A DNA stretch of 64,000 nt from Podocnemis expansa (taxonomy: Eukaryota; Chordata; Testudines; Podocnemididae): NCBI GenBank assembly GCA_007922195.1, contig ML682024.1, positions 11,126,753 to 11,190,752 of the forward strand. The letters are read 5' to 3'. The notes below the pieces were generated by a model. That model ran no database searches. It was not told the DNA's origin and saw only the letters and a program-made list of their open reading frames with translations. Of the stretch, positions 1 through 12,700 are shown one piece after another. Each line of letters starts with the position of its first letter. The first letter of the stretch is position 1. Made by a program: the position numbers and the translations under genes.

Positions 1-630
1 TCCTTGGGCTGCAGGACTGGGGTAAGATTGCAGACCAAGTATTCAAAGCTCTGCTTACTCACATGGAAGTTCTTCTCCCACTGCTCATTGTGCCAAGTGG
101 TGAGGACTATCCACTCCCACCAATCTCTGCTGGTGTCACATGGTCAGATTTGATGGGGCATGGAGGGCAGCAGAATGACTGTGGCAGCTTGCAGGGCCAG
201 CATTGTGGTGATGCTGTGGTCTGCCTTGGTGATCTCTGGGTCCTGGAGCAGAGTGTTCCAATGGACTAGGGAACTTTGCAGGCGAGCAGAGGGCCTGGGC
301 ACCGCTAAGGCACAGTATGGGAGCTGGGCTGGATCAATATCTGTGTCCCTCAGCCTCCTGCCAGCCAGAATGGGCTGAGGTCACATCCTGAATTTATGGG
401 ACTGGCTGGGGACATGGCCATTCTTGGGGACCATGTTGCCACACTTCCCATGGTGCCCCTTTCCCAAATCCAACTAGCAAGTCCTGTCCATGGACATGCT
501 AGTTCAATTTGGGTTTCTAGTGGGGACATCTTAAATCAATTTAACTTAAATTTATTTCATGATTCTTATTTCAATTTTATTAAATAAATACAAGTTAAAT
601 CGATTTAACCATCTAAGTGTAGACATAGTT
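1..630. mobile_element. Right end of a PIF/Harbinger element (left part outside window)
   Basis: The sequence resembles 61850-62443, the transposase-promoter end of the Harbinger element at 58726. Shared features are the block CCAGCCAGAATGG, the block GTTGCCACAC(C/T)TCCCATGG at about 444-462, the phrase ATGCTAGTTCAATTTG, and an end reading GTGTAGACATAGTT, a slightly decayed version of the common terminal repeat. A perfect palindrome TTAAATCGATTTAA lies at 595-608. The part from 1 to about 300 should correspond to transposase N-terminal coding sequence on the minus strand, but it is too decayed to translate. Confidence 0.6.
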
Positions 631-743
631 ACATGATCAGTGCACAAATCTTGTAGCACAGATATTTCCATAGCTATTCAGCACCATGTGCTGCAGGTAA
701 CTTCTGCTCAGTGATTCTCTAGCAGGGCAACAGATTCACTTAC

Positions 744-770
744 CAAGCTTCTTCATTTGATCATGATATT
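744..770 (-). CDS. 27-bp heptad mini-exon of the butyrophilin-like gene
   Basis: A second 27-bp exon with an excellent pyrimidine-rich acceptor (CCTTCTTCTCTTCCTAG) and a consensus donor (TTG|GTAAGT). In phase 1 it reads E-Y-H-D-Q-M-K-K-L; the other two phases do not continue the traced frame. It is the last exon visible before the window edge, and sequence from 1 to 630 is a transposon end, so any B30.2 exon lies outside the window. Confidence 0.65.
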
Positions 771-3700
771 CTAGGAAGAGAAGAAGGAAATCCATCACAA
801 ACTACAGGTATGACATTTTAATAGAGAAATTTGAACAACTAAGTCATGTTTTTCAAAACCAAAGGCACACTGGGCATTGTCCACAGAAATATGTATTGAA
901 ATATGTAAGAGTTAAATACCAAAATAATTTTGTGAATCCCACTAGTTAATGAAGAAGAGCTGTGGCACCACATGTAACATGCAGAAACAGCTCTGTATAT
1001 CTGGAAAGTGCTTCAGGGTAGGGACGTCATATCTTTCCTTGACCAACTTCTGTTGGTGACAGAGACAAGTTTCAAGCCTCACATATGTCTAGAAGATATA
1101 ACTTCACCCACCTTGTTTTTCTCATCTCCCAGGATGAGCATGGCTGCAACAACACTACAAACAACACCATAACAATGTGAAGTTACAAGGATGTGTTTGA
1201 AGGGGTGTGGCTACTGAGTGTTTCTGTGGGTGCCTGAACTCACCCACTCCTTTTAGGTTTCACATGTGAATGACTGGACTCACGTGAAAAATAACTTTAT
1301 TCTCGGGGTTCTCAAACTGGGCGTCGTGACCCCTTAGGAAGTCATGATATTATTATGGGAGGGGTTGAGAGCTATCAGCCTCCATGCATGCTGGGAAGGT
1401 TAGAACATCATGGAGGGAGTCATCACTTTTTTGGGTGGATCATCATAGCCTCAAATATTTTCAAAAGGGGATACCAGTGAAAAAGGTTTGAGAACCCCTG
1501 ATTTAGTCTATTTCTTCACAGAGCTTTGAAGAAAAATCAGTACATAGCTCAGTATGATTCAGAGTCTTTGTTTAGCTCTCTGGGCCTGAAGAAATCGGTG
1601 ATAGGGCATAGAGTTCCATGATGGAGCTATGAGGTGGGGCAGGTGGGGAAGCCCAGGGATGAACTAGCCTGGAATATTGTATGTGGTATGTTGAAAATTA
1701 TGTTAAAACTGTGATCTGTGCCTTTAAACTCGGTGGAGGTTTTCATGGCCCTGCCTCCATGCAGGAGAAAAATGGTGATGAGAATGCGACTGTTTTTTCT
1801 GATGTGTTTTTAGCTGCTTCGTGTTCTCCTATATATCCTCATTTTGGTGGGAGTAAGGAATATGTATTGGGCTGCTAAAGATGTTACACAGATGAGGTAA
1901 ATTTCCTTTCTAATTAAAATCTGATTTTGCCAAGGAATTTATCAAAGTACCTGATTCCAACTCTTTCTTCTGAGCCTCTGGAACAGCAGAGAGAAAGAAG
2001 TTAGCCACATGCTCTGTGATGCTTTCCATTCCATACATAAAAATACTTTCCCACTCCCAAGAGCAATGCAGAAGCCAGGAGACTGGGCAAGAGCAGGGCT
2101 GGCATCAGTGTGATGTATGGCCATGCTGGCCACCTGGATTGAACTCCAGGTGACATCCACTGGTACCTCAGATTGGCAAAGTGGAGACTGAAAGCTTGGT
2201 GGAAGCCACAGACCCGATTCTGCACCAAACAAAGTATCTCATGCTACTTCACATCACTCCTTTTAGCCCATTACAGAAGGACAGTGATGGGATAACTAAA
2301 AGGGACCCATCCAGCCTTCCTGAGGATGAGTTAGGATGGATATTTAATTAAGGCAATAGGGAAACAAGAAACCAGATTTCCAGAACTGTATTCTCAGCTC
2401 TGCCACAGAATGGCTGTTACCTCACAAGGGTTCATCCCTTCTCTGTAATTCCTTATACTATTGTAACAGAGTAGCCAGCCCTTTAAGGGCCAGAAGGCCT
2501 GGAGTTAGCCAGCCATGTTCAATCAAGCCCACTTGTGCCATAATTAACTGCATCTTAGCCAGAGAGGACAGGGTTAACTGAAGTCAGGTGACAGCCTGAA
2601 ATGTCAGGGCCTTGGAGAAGGGCTGAGAAAATCCAGTTTGCAGAAGAAACTCCAGGGAGTAAAGTTGGGGTCTTATGAAAAGACCTGAAGTAGAGTCTGG
2701 AAGGGGACTGAGGCTGTGGAAAAGAACCTGGGAGTCAGGGCTCTATTCTAGAGCCAGAGAGACTAAAAACGTAATCCAGAAGCACCTGGGAAATGCTGGT
2801 TAATATATGCTAAGCTAATATATTGATATATCACATTATCAATATATATTATTCACAACAAATATATTAATATCTATTAAGCACACAACATCAATAGAAC
2901 ATCACTATGGGTATGTCCACACAGGCTTCTTATTTTGAAACAATAGAGGTTGTTTCAAAATAGAAGCGGCATGTCCACATGAAGCGCTGTTATTTCCAAA
3001 CAACAGGACCCGTTGTTTCAAAATAACGGCCGTTATTTTGAAACCATTAAACCTCACATCTAATCGAAATAGCTGTTGTTTCGAACAACATGTCCGAATG
3101 GCCTTGTTTTGAAATAACCATTTCGAAACAATGGCTATTTTGAAAGCAGGCTTTCCCTTAATTCAAATTAACAAACTGTTAATTCAAATTAACTTATTTC
3201 AAAATAAGGACTTTATTTCAAAATAACTCATTTCAAAATGGGTTATTTTGAAATAATGATGTATGTGTGGACATAGCCTATATTGTCTATATGGTCTAGC
3301 AGTCACATGGCCTGAATTAGCCTATGTTTTTCTATAATCCTGTTAACTAACATGAAATGTCTCACAGCACTTTGAAAAACTGAAGGCAGCCTTGGAATTA
3401 CAGCACAAAAAATCTGTCAAAGGCAAAATACATTCATGTTCTGCCCTGGTACAAGCTGGGAAGGTACCTTCAAGGACCTGCATCTGGAATGCTAGTATAC
3501 AAAACAAAAATAAGGAAAGGTAAAAGGAAGAAGTTAAGGAAGTGGGGTGAATTGGTGGGTTGGATTTTCCTGCTGTATAAAGCATTTTATAACTTATAAG
3601 ATCATCCAATAAATACAATTAGCTGCACTCCTGCAGTTCTACAGGGAGAAGAAAACATAATATAAGGAACATACCTAAAGATATGAGAGCACACTTTTCA

Positions 3701-6700
3701 TGCTGTTTCTTCTGAGAAATCTTCTGCTTCTCTATAAATTAAACATTAAACACTTCATTTGAGATACAAAACTATTTGAAGTCATACTAAGTGAAATCAA
3801 CAAAACGATGTGGGCTTTCCAACTAGCAAAGTCCAAGATTCAGCGATTCATGCATGGCCAAGTACTTGTGACCCTAAGCACAAGAATTGAGAAATAATGA
3901 CCTCAGGCAGAGGGACAGAACAACCATTGCATGGAGAATCCTCCTTTTCACTTGGAAATGGAAATGCTGAGTTTCGAAAACTAAATGTGGCAAAGAAGCA
4001 ATACCTCCTCCAAGCTAGTATTTGATCCTAGCTAATTAAAAGTGAGAAAGTGCCACTCCTCTAAAGATTTCATAGATTATAAGGCTACGACTATCAGAGC
4101 AGGGCAGCAAAACATGGCCTCGGTGGAAAGGAGTTTCCATTGGATAGATTTAATAACATATTCCAACAGGCAAAGGACTGGAACTGCAGTATGTTAGCTC
4201 TCATACAAACACATATCAAAATCAGGTCCTAGTCCCACAGAGTTCATACTTCTATTAGACACACACGCACACACATACATACATGTGTATGTATATATGA
4301 ACCTTTTGCAAGATTGTTTTCTGAAATGAAATGATGGTAGGTCACATGATAAACTATGTGAATTGTAAAATAGTCAGTCCTGTGTCCTTAGCCTGACACC
4401 TGTTTCCTGGGATTTTAAAAAAATTAATAACCAGTTCCCATCACCTTTATATCCAAGAAATGCCCAGACTCCATTAGTAAGAAGAAGCAGCACAAATGAC
4501 ACACAGAATGCAGCCAACCAGGGAGAAGTACGTGGAAATATGTCATCTGTGAAGCAAAAACATAACCATATATAAGGCACATGGTTCCATCCCAGAGCTA
4601 AAGGTATGAGATCTTCTACCTCATTTGATTATATAGTGATGGCTCAGTGATTCCCAGCAATTCCAGAGGATTGTGATTTAAAGAGAATGGTGATCAATTG
4701 CTCTCCATTTTCACTGAAATAGGATGGGAAATAATGAGCTTAATACACAGTAAAAAGAGTTGGGGTTAGATATTAGTAAATACTTTATAAGGATTGATAA
4801 ATTCTGGAATAAATTTTCAATGGTGGTTTTGGAGTCTCCATCCACAAGTTGGATATCACTAGTCAGGGATGATCTAGGTTTACTACAGTAGGTCCTGCCT
4901 ATATTCCTATGTCTGTCCTAGAGTGAGTAGCACACTCTGCAATCTGTCATGAAGACTTGTATTTCTTCTTCACTTGCCAGGTTCTTTCTTCTAACTGAAA
5001 TTCAAAAAGTCAATTTTGCTGTTTATATGTGGAAAATCAAATAGAAACAAGGGAATACTCCTTCCAAAGAACAATTCCAAACTTAGATAAAGCTGAAAAA
5101 TGTCTTTGGAATATTTAATCCCGAGACTCCATCCCCTCATGAGTTAAAAGAAACAAGGTTTTATTCTGTTAAATGTCACCCATGACTGCAGGCCAGCAAC
5201 AGATTTCTGTGCTGATTGGTCAACAGCTGCTGGTTCACTGCATGCCCTAATTATCAGTTACTCAAGGTCATCTGGAATAAAAAAAGTCTTGACTGAGAAT
5301 TTTTCCCCCAGACTAGCTGCTCTAAGTATGGACCTAGGAGTCTAAACAGGTTGGAACTTGAGTGGCTAGCCCACGTTGCTGTACTTGCTACCCAGACAAA
5401 TTGCTGCTCTTAAAACTACTGTAACCCTCTCCCTTTTCTCCCTGGGTTACTTGGGAGAAGGCAACAGTCATGTGTGCACAGGTGCCTAAGTTTGATGACA
5501 AAGAGATCCTGAGTTTCCCAGTGGTGATGTTGGGATTGTGGGAATCCTCTATGCACTCTTCTGCTACAGTCCCTTTGCCTTACCGGAAATTAAGCTTTGC
5601 TTTACAGGAAATTAAGTTTGGCAGTGCCTCCACCTGGATGGGTCCAGTACACACTCAGTGGTGTGCCTTGAGAGCGTCCAGGAGTAAATCCATGTGGCTA
5701 AGAATAATCTGTGGGAGGGGTCTAATCCAGACTTACTACTTATATATAGAGATGTAGATATAGATATATAGATATAGATATATATAATACATTCATAGTG
5801 CTTACTTGCATATAACAAACCTTTACTTAACAAAGAAACTTATCATAACAGCATGGAATTGAATATTGCTATTAATTTAAATACACAGAGGCAAGTAAAT
5901 AAAGCAGTGAGCAGACACAGAATACAGTTTAAAGGAAATTTATCTAACTAGCATGTTCACAGCCCTTTTTCCAGCTCAGAGGGCATACTTCCCAGAGTTC
6001 AAAACCCCAACCACAAGCTTGCTTGGGCACACTCAGAGGGTCAATGAAGGAGACAATGCAGCACGCTGAGGGTCCAGTGTATCTGCTCAGAGCCGCACTG
6101 CAGATCCATAGTGAGCCCAACCAATGGTCTGTAGTCCTGGCCCTGGTTCAAAGGGACTGCCACACTGCCTCCCATCAGGCCCAGTCAGTCTCTCAGCAGA
6201 CTCCCTGGCTTTGCAAGCTCAGCTCCAGACTGGAGGAGGGAGACAGACACTCACACCCTCACTGCAGATCCAGCTCAGCCAGCTCTAGGCTCAGACCCTG
6301 CTTTTAGGCTGAGTAAGCCACCAACCTCTGAAGCTCCCTGCTTGAGTGAGTCTCCAGCAGTCTCAGGAACCCCAGGAGCACTCACAGCAGCTTCCAGATT
6401 CGGGCAGGTCTCTTTCTCTCCCCTGGACACCCCTTTGTCCACCTTTGCTTCCTGGAGGGCAGCTAGTGTCCCTTTCTCTCTCCTCCAAGGGATCACAGGA
6501 GTTGTATTCCCTCAGTGAAAAACTTAGAGCACATAGGAACTGCTTAAATGTTAAGTTCCTACTTGATTTCAGAGGCCCCTAAAGTACAGGGTGCCCACAC
6601 TAGCTTATGCAGCACTAACACAGGAACATCTACATGGGCAGGAATCACACCTTCAGACTCAAATGTAGATATAACTAATGCCACAGCTCTCACTACCAGC

Positions 6701-9700
6701 CCTAGAAATATTCTTTCAAAGCTGCAAAAATACAGTATTAACTGATTATTACAATAGAGTTGGTCACAGCCTCACTGTTAAGCTTGCATCACAGATTTCC
6801 TGTGGACCATGGAAACAAGTAGAATGTTGACTGTTTTTGTGATAAGAAAAGAAAAACTAAACAGGTAAAATAAGGTTTGGCTAAAGAGTCTTCCCCTGGC
6901 TTCCGGGGACAGACAGACAGGTCACGTTAGGTAAAGAGTAACATGAACTTATGATCCACAAGGGTAGCCGTGTTAGTCTAGCTCAGCAAAACAAACAAGG
7001 AGTCCTGTGGCACTTAAAGACAAATAAATTTATTTATGACAGGAGCTTTCATGGGAGAAAATCCCACCTCATCAAACACTTTGAAGATGGGACATTGGAC
7101 AAAGTGGAATTTTCTCCTACAAAAGCTCATTTGATAAAAAAATTTGTTAGTCTTTAAGTGCCATGTGCTCTTACGAACTTCCCAGAACTGTTACTCACAC
7201 ACAGTGAGCATGTGAGATGATGATTACATTCAGAGTTTTACCTTATTTGGGGGAAGGGAACCATTCTCAGTGCTAAATGGCTACTGCCCATGTTCTAACA
7301 ATGTTTAGAGGCATAACTTTGTTGGAATAGGGAGGAGATACTGTGGAAGTGTCTCCAAACCCAATTGACATTAAAGTCCCTATTACCAGAGACATATTAA
7401 ACAGCACTGGACAACCCCTAAAGAATACACTATAACACACCATCCTGCATAGTTCTCAGAAGGATGAGATGGGGTCTAATTCTGTTTTCCATCCCAGACA
7501 TCTCATGTCTGGCCTCACAAAGACTGCCCAGTGGGACCTTAGTGAAAGTATTTCTGGTCTCCCCAATATATTCCCATTCTCTGTTGCTGCCATTAATGCC
7601 ATTGAGCAATATGAGTAGAAGCAGAATTTACCCAATATGCTGAGAAGTAAGTGGCAAGGGTGATGCCAAAGAGTGAAGGGTGAGTCTTTCACTTCTAAAG
7701 TGGTGGTTCGGGGACAGGGAGCCGGGAATGGGGTATGGAGCTGTTCATCTCTCAGTAGCTATTTATCAAGCCAAGTTCTGTAGTAAATTTACCACCACTG
7801 GATGGCTCTTCAGTGGCTTCTTTATGCATTTGGTTGATGGATCTCAGTAGACTAGGTGTCCACAATACCAAAAGCCACACCACAAGGGGCCGTACCAGTA
7901 AAAAGGAGAAGACAGTCTGTAACTTTTCTTCCTAAACTACCTTATATAGACAGTAGCTGAGGTACAAGTTCCAAATGAGGTAGACCCCTTTCCCTCTTAT
8001 TTTCCCCTCTACCTGGCATGGGGGGTGACTCACCTGAGAGATGAACTGAAGATTTTTTCTCTGTATCCAGCAGGCTATTCCGTACTATGCAGCTAATCTG
8101 TGTTGCTGCTTCTTCTCCTGGGATGGTGACCTGGCTCAGAACATTATATAGACTTTCACTGTCCTGAGTCATCCCAGTCTTGGACTCCAGTACCAGATTT
8201 TGTCCTTCGTTTCCAACCCAGTGGAGTTCAGGTTTTGGGAACCAGCCTGTGGATTTGCAGGCCAGCCCAATCCCCTGGCCCTGGGGACCCAACACATCAA
8301 TGAACACTGGGGAAACAGCTGCACATAGAAAGACAGAGAGAGAGAAATTAGATTCTTGATAACCAACACTCTACTGCTACCTAGTAAATAACTCTGTAAC
8401 CCACTAGGAAGTGCACCTACAGTCCTCTCCAATGAAAGGGCCAGCTAAGAAAGATCATTTTCTCATATCATGATGCTGAAATTTTCATCTTGAAAATTAG
8501 AAAGATGACAAGTTAGAAAAATCAAACAATCAGTCAATATTTTTAATATCTGTAACACGTATTAGCCTCAAGAACTAAGATCTCTTTACCAATGTAAAGA
8601 ATTATTTAAAGATCAGTCAGTGTTGTGCCTTATAGATTGGCCAAACTGCACTGTCTCCATGCAAATGAATAAATGGACATAAATTAGATATAAAGGATTG
8701 TAACATTCAAAAGTCAACAGGGAAGCATTTCAGCCTCCCTGGACATCCTTTAACAGACATGAAATTTACAGTACTTCAGGGGAGAGAGGGGGATCAAACT
8801 CCAATGTGTAACTCAAGAGCTGGAATTCATAAGCAAGTCTACCAACACCACCTTAGGTCTGAATAGAGATACTGAATGGCTAATTCATTATATCAGGTAA
8901 TTTGCCCTGATTTAACACTAACACCTTCTCATGTATTGTTATTTAAAGTCCACATGGGCACTGTTTGAATCAAAATAACTTGTTTGATTTTCCAGAACAG
9001 ACTAAAAAACTACCTTGTGACTCAGCCTTCTCAGTATGTAACATGCTGCAGTTTCCATTTCATGAATGTGATGAAGCAGTATTGTGCCTATGAAAGCTCA
9101 CATACTAAATAAATTTGTTAGTATTTAAATTGCCAAAGGACTCCTTATTTACTCCACGGCTTAAGTGCACAAGTTCTGGAGTAGAAATAGAGCAAGCTTT
9201 TAAAACCCACACTGAAACACTACACTTAGTCAGAAAATGAAGCACACTGACACTGCCTGTGTCTCTGCACTCATTTCATAGGGCACACACCTAAATACCT
9301 GAAGTAGTGATGACAAGTTTCATGCAAAAGACAACATCTTCTGTAACACAATGTTCCCTGACACTGCACTGGGAAGTCCTGCAGTCAAGGCTCAGAGCAA
9401 ACCTGATTGACTTTTTCACACTATTTCTTGTAACATAGTGTCCCTTAGCACCATCTTAGGACACTGGAATTAGTACTGGCATTGGTCATATCGTAGGAAG
9501 TGCTGCTACTCTTGCACAGAAGGACCTTAACACTCTGCGAGAGAATACACTCCTGTACTCACACCCTACACACTGTTGTAATAATATTTGTACAAGTTAT
9601 TGTTTGTAAGGTATAATTTAAAAATTTGTAACTGACTGGTCAGTATTACCCTGATAAAACGTGTGGCAAGATTGCATGTGAAATCATAAGGTTTCCCAAT

Positions 9701-12700
9701 ATGACATTAAGAGTCCATGTTCAAAACTCAAATCACACCAACCTGGTCAAAACAGACCTATCTTGAACAAAGAGTGTGTGTTTGCCTTAATTTGTATTTA
9801 AGTAGTAAACACAGTCATCAAGCAGGAAGGGAAAACAAAGAAAGCTGAAAGAGGTGAAAAAACCCATCAGGGAACATCTTTCTATACCAGTGGTTCCCAA
9901 TCAGCATGCCACAGCACACTGGTGTGCCACGGCAACTCCACTGGTGCGCTGTGGAGCCACAGCTGCAGCGGAGGCCCCACATGGCCATGGAGGGAGTCAT
10001 TCCCCACTGTGGATGCCAGAGCCGCTGCAGAGGCCTCATGTGGTCCCTGGCAGGGCTGTCCCAGGGCCCTGCATGGCTGCACTGCTGCCTGCCCATCCCA
10101 GGGACCAGGCAATGGCCAAAAGGGCGGCCCAATGCAGTGCTGCCAGTCTGCCCCCCGTCCCTGACATGCTCACTGCTCTGGGCTCCCTGCCAGAGCAGCG
10201 GGAGGGGGCAGCTAGCAGCGCGGAGCCAGTATCTCTGCCCCTCTCCTCGCTGCTCTGGCAGGGAGTCCAGAGCAGCACGTGTAGTGGGGATGCGGGGGCG
10301 GACCAGTATCGCTGCTGAGGGTCACCCTTTTGGCCATCACCTGGTCCCTGGGAAGGGGAGGAGGTCAGAGCAGGGGACTGACCCTCCCCTGGGCTGACAG
10401 GCCCTGCCCCCCAATGCCAGAGAGTGGGGGGAGGGGCTGCAGAGGGCGATTTGCCCGGGGCCCTGCACCCCCTTAGGATAGGGTTACCAGATGTCAGGCA
10501 AAAGGAGGACATGTCCTCCTTTTTAGCTTCACATCCTCTGTCTGGCAGGCATTCTAAAAACACATGATTTTGTCTGGGTTTTTAGTTACAGGGAGTTAAA
10601 GTGTATTGGATGCCCTAGAATACCCTATTTTTAGTGAGAAGCATTCCAGGACCCCCTAAAAACAGAAAAAATTATTAAATTAATACTACATTTTTCCCAT
10701 GTGTCCTCAAATGTCCTCATTTTCATACTTCTCTGTCCTCCTTTCTATGCTTTGGTATTTGGTAACCCTACCTTAGGGATAGCCTTGCTGGCCGGGGAGG
10801 AAGGGGGAGTTACCCAGAGCCTCAGTGGAGGCCCCATGTGGCCCCAGCCTGGGGGTTGCCCAGAGCCAGAGCCAGAGCCAGAGCCAGTGCTGTTGGTGGT
10901 AGCACTATGCGACCCCAGGCTGGTGAGTTCCCCAAAGCCACAGGTGGCAGCCCCAAATGGCCCTGGCTGCGGGGGGTGGTGGGGGTGTTCCTGAGGTGGA
11001 GTTGGCCATGGGTAGTGGCCCCATGTGGCCCAGCCAGGGGGTTCCCTGAGCTGGAGCCCTGGGCTGCAGCCCCAAACAGAGTTCCGTTCATGGCTCATGA
11101 ATAGTCATATATTAATTTGAATATTCATGATTTTGTCATGGCAGTGTGCCACAGCATAATTGAAGTCCGCAAGATGTGCTGCAGTAGAGAAAAAGTTGGG
11201 AACCACTGTTCTGTACAGATTCTTTGTCTCCTAGTTCCCAGATATTATTACTTTTCAAGCCTCATGGGGGACTGTGTCATGGGTTGCACATCTGTGAATC
11301 CTGGGTTATGATCTACATGATTTTCCTGTTCACTTATACACTGGAATTGTATGATTTGTTGCCAGTTACACCATGCAATGTTGCTTTATGGATTCTCATA
11401 ACCTTTTTTACATGACTGCTATGATATATTTTCTGCAGCATCCATGCATGCTCACAGACATGTAGCATGTTTAGCATGGCTCGTGGGAGGGGGACAGACA
11501 GAGCTTTCTCCCAACAACAGGCAAGCAATCACCTGAAAGAGACAAAGATGTGCTAATTGAAGTGGCTGGCAAGAGACAAAGGGGTCACCTCTGCCCAGAA
11601 AGGGAGGGGCTGAGGGATTTGGAAACACAGACAGAGACTTGGAAGATTTTCGGGCTTTTCAGCTGAGACTCTCCATTTTGAAACAGCTTCAAGCAAGATC
11701 TGGGCCCTACCTGACTTCAGGCAGAGACTGGCTGTATGAACATCTGACAGCCGAACACCTTGAGCATGAACTTAAACTGTGAGGTTAGTTTGAGTAGTGG
11801 TATGATGGAAGCATGTGTGTTTTACCTTTTATTTCCATATGGTTTTACCTGACTCATTTGTATTTTGATTCTGCCGTCATTGGCCAGATTCTCACTTAGA
11901 ATTATAATCTGATGAGTAAACTAGTAGTTGATTTATCTAAAGCTGTATAATCTTTAGAGGGTGTGAATGAACAGGGTTGGGCACAATCCATTTCTTTGTC
12001 AAATGGTCAGACTTGAGGATATGGTGATTGGGAGTGTGTTCCAATCTCTGCAGACAGAAGCTCCTAGTGTGGTAATTAAGTGCTTTCTGGGGGACTGTCC
12101 CTTGAGTAGCCAGAGGGCATACACCCACTGCTTGGGACCAGTTGCACCCCAGAGGCCTCAGTGCACTGACTCAGAAATGAGTAGTCACTTGATAAAGCGG
12201 TGCAAATCAGGGTTTGGGAGTGCAAACTGGGAGGTCACAATGGCACACCAGACTAGATCTGGGGAACGGACTGTCACAAACTGAAACTATAAAAAGAAGA
12301 GGCAAACACCCCAAGATACTACCCTCTCTCTTCTCATCTGTCTCAGGCATTACACCTAAGAAGACAAAGGAAAACAGCCATTGGACATTAAGAGAAGGTG
12401 TCCTGACCAGAAGGGTTTGTTTGGCCAGTAATCTTGTTGAAAGCAAATGGTGAGCAATTTTCCTTGAATCTAAGATAGTTTGCTAAATTAGCCACCAGTA
12501 AGTGTTGTATCTTCATTTTTCCTGTTATCATTTCTGATTGTTATGCCTCATTACTTGTACTCTCTTAAAACCTACCCGTAGCTCTTTATACTTAATGCAT
12601 TTATTTTATGGTTTCGTCTAATCCATTGTATTTAAAATAACAACATTTGGGTAACTCCATTTATCACAATAAACTGCAGTGTATTAGTCAACAAAAGGAA

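Noticed and set aside
775..807. Plus-strand 33-bp exon between CTAG and GTATGA
   Set aside because: It overlaps the much stronger minus-strand acceptor of the 744-770 exon. The purine-rich sequence is the complement of that acceptor's pyrimidine tract.
1112..1143. Minus-strand 32-bp exon candidate (TTGTTGCAG acceptor, CAAG|GTGGGT donor)
   Set aside because: Its length would shift the phase from 1 to 0 and break the frame into the 744-770 exon, which only works in phase 1.
1942..2232. 96-residue minus-strand open frame
   Set aside because: Only the 27-bp piece at 1951-1977 has splice support, and in a different frame. The rest has no domain or hydrophobic segment.
10745..11104. Glu/Pro- and Ala/Leu-repeat frames around 10860-10890
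   Set aside because: Produced by a short GAGCCA tandem repeat in the hAT element body, open in several frames, so not a protein.
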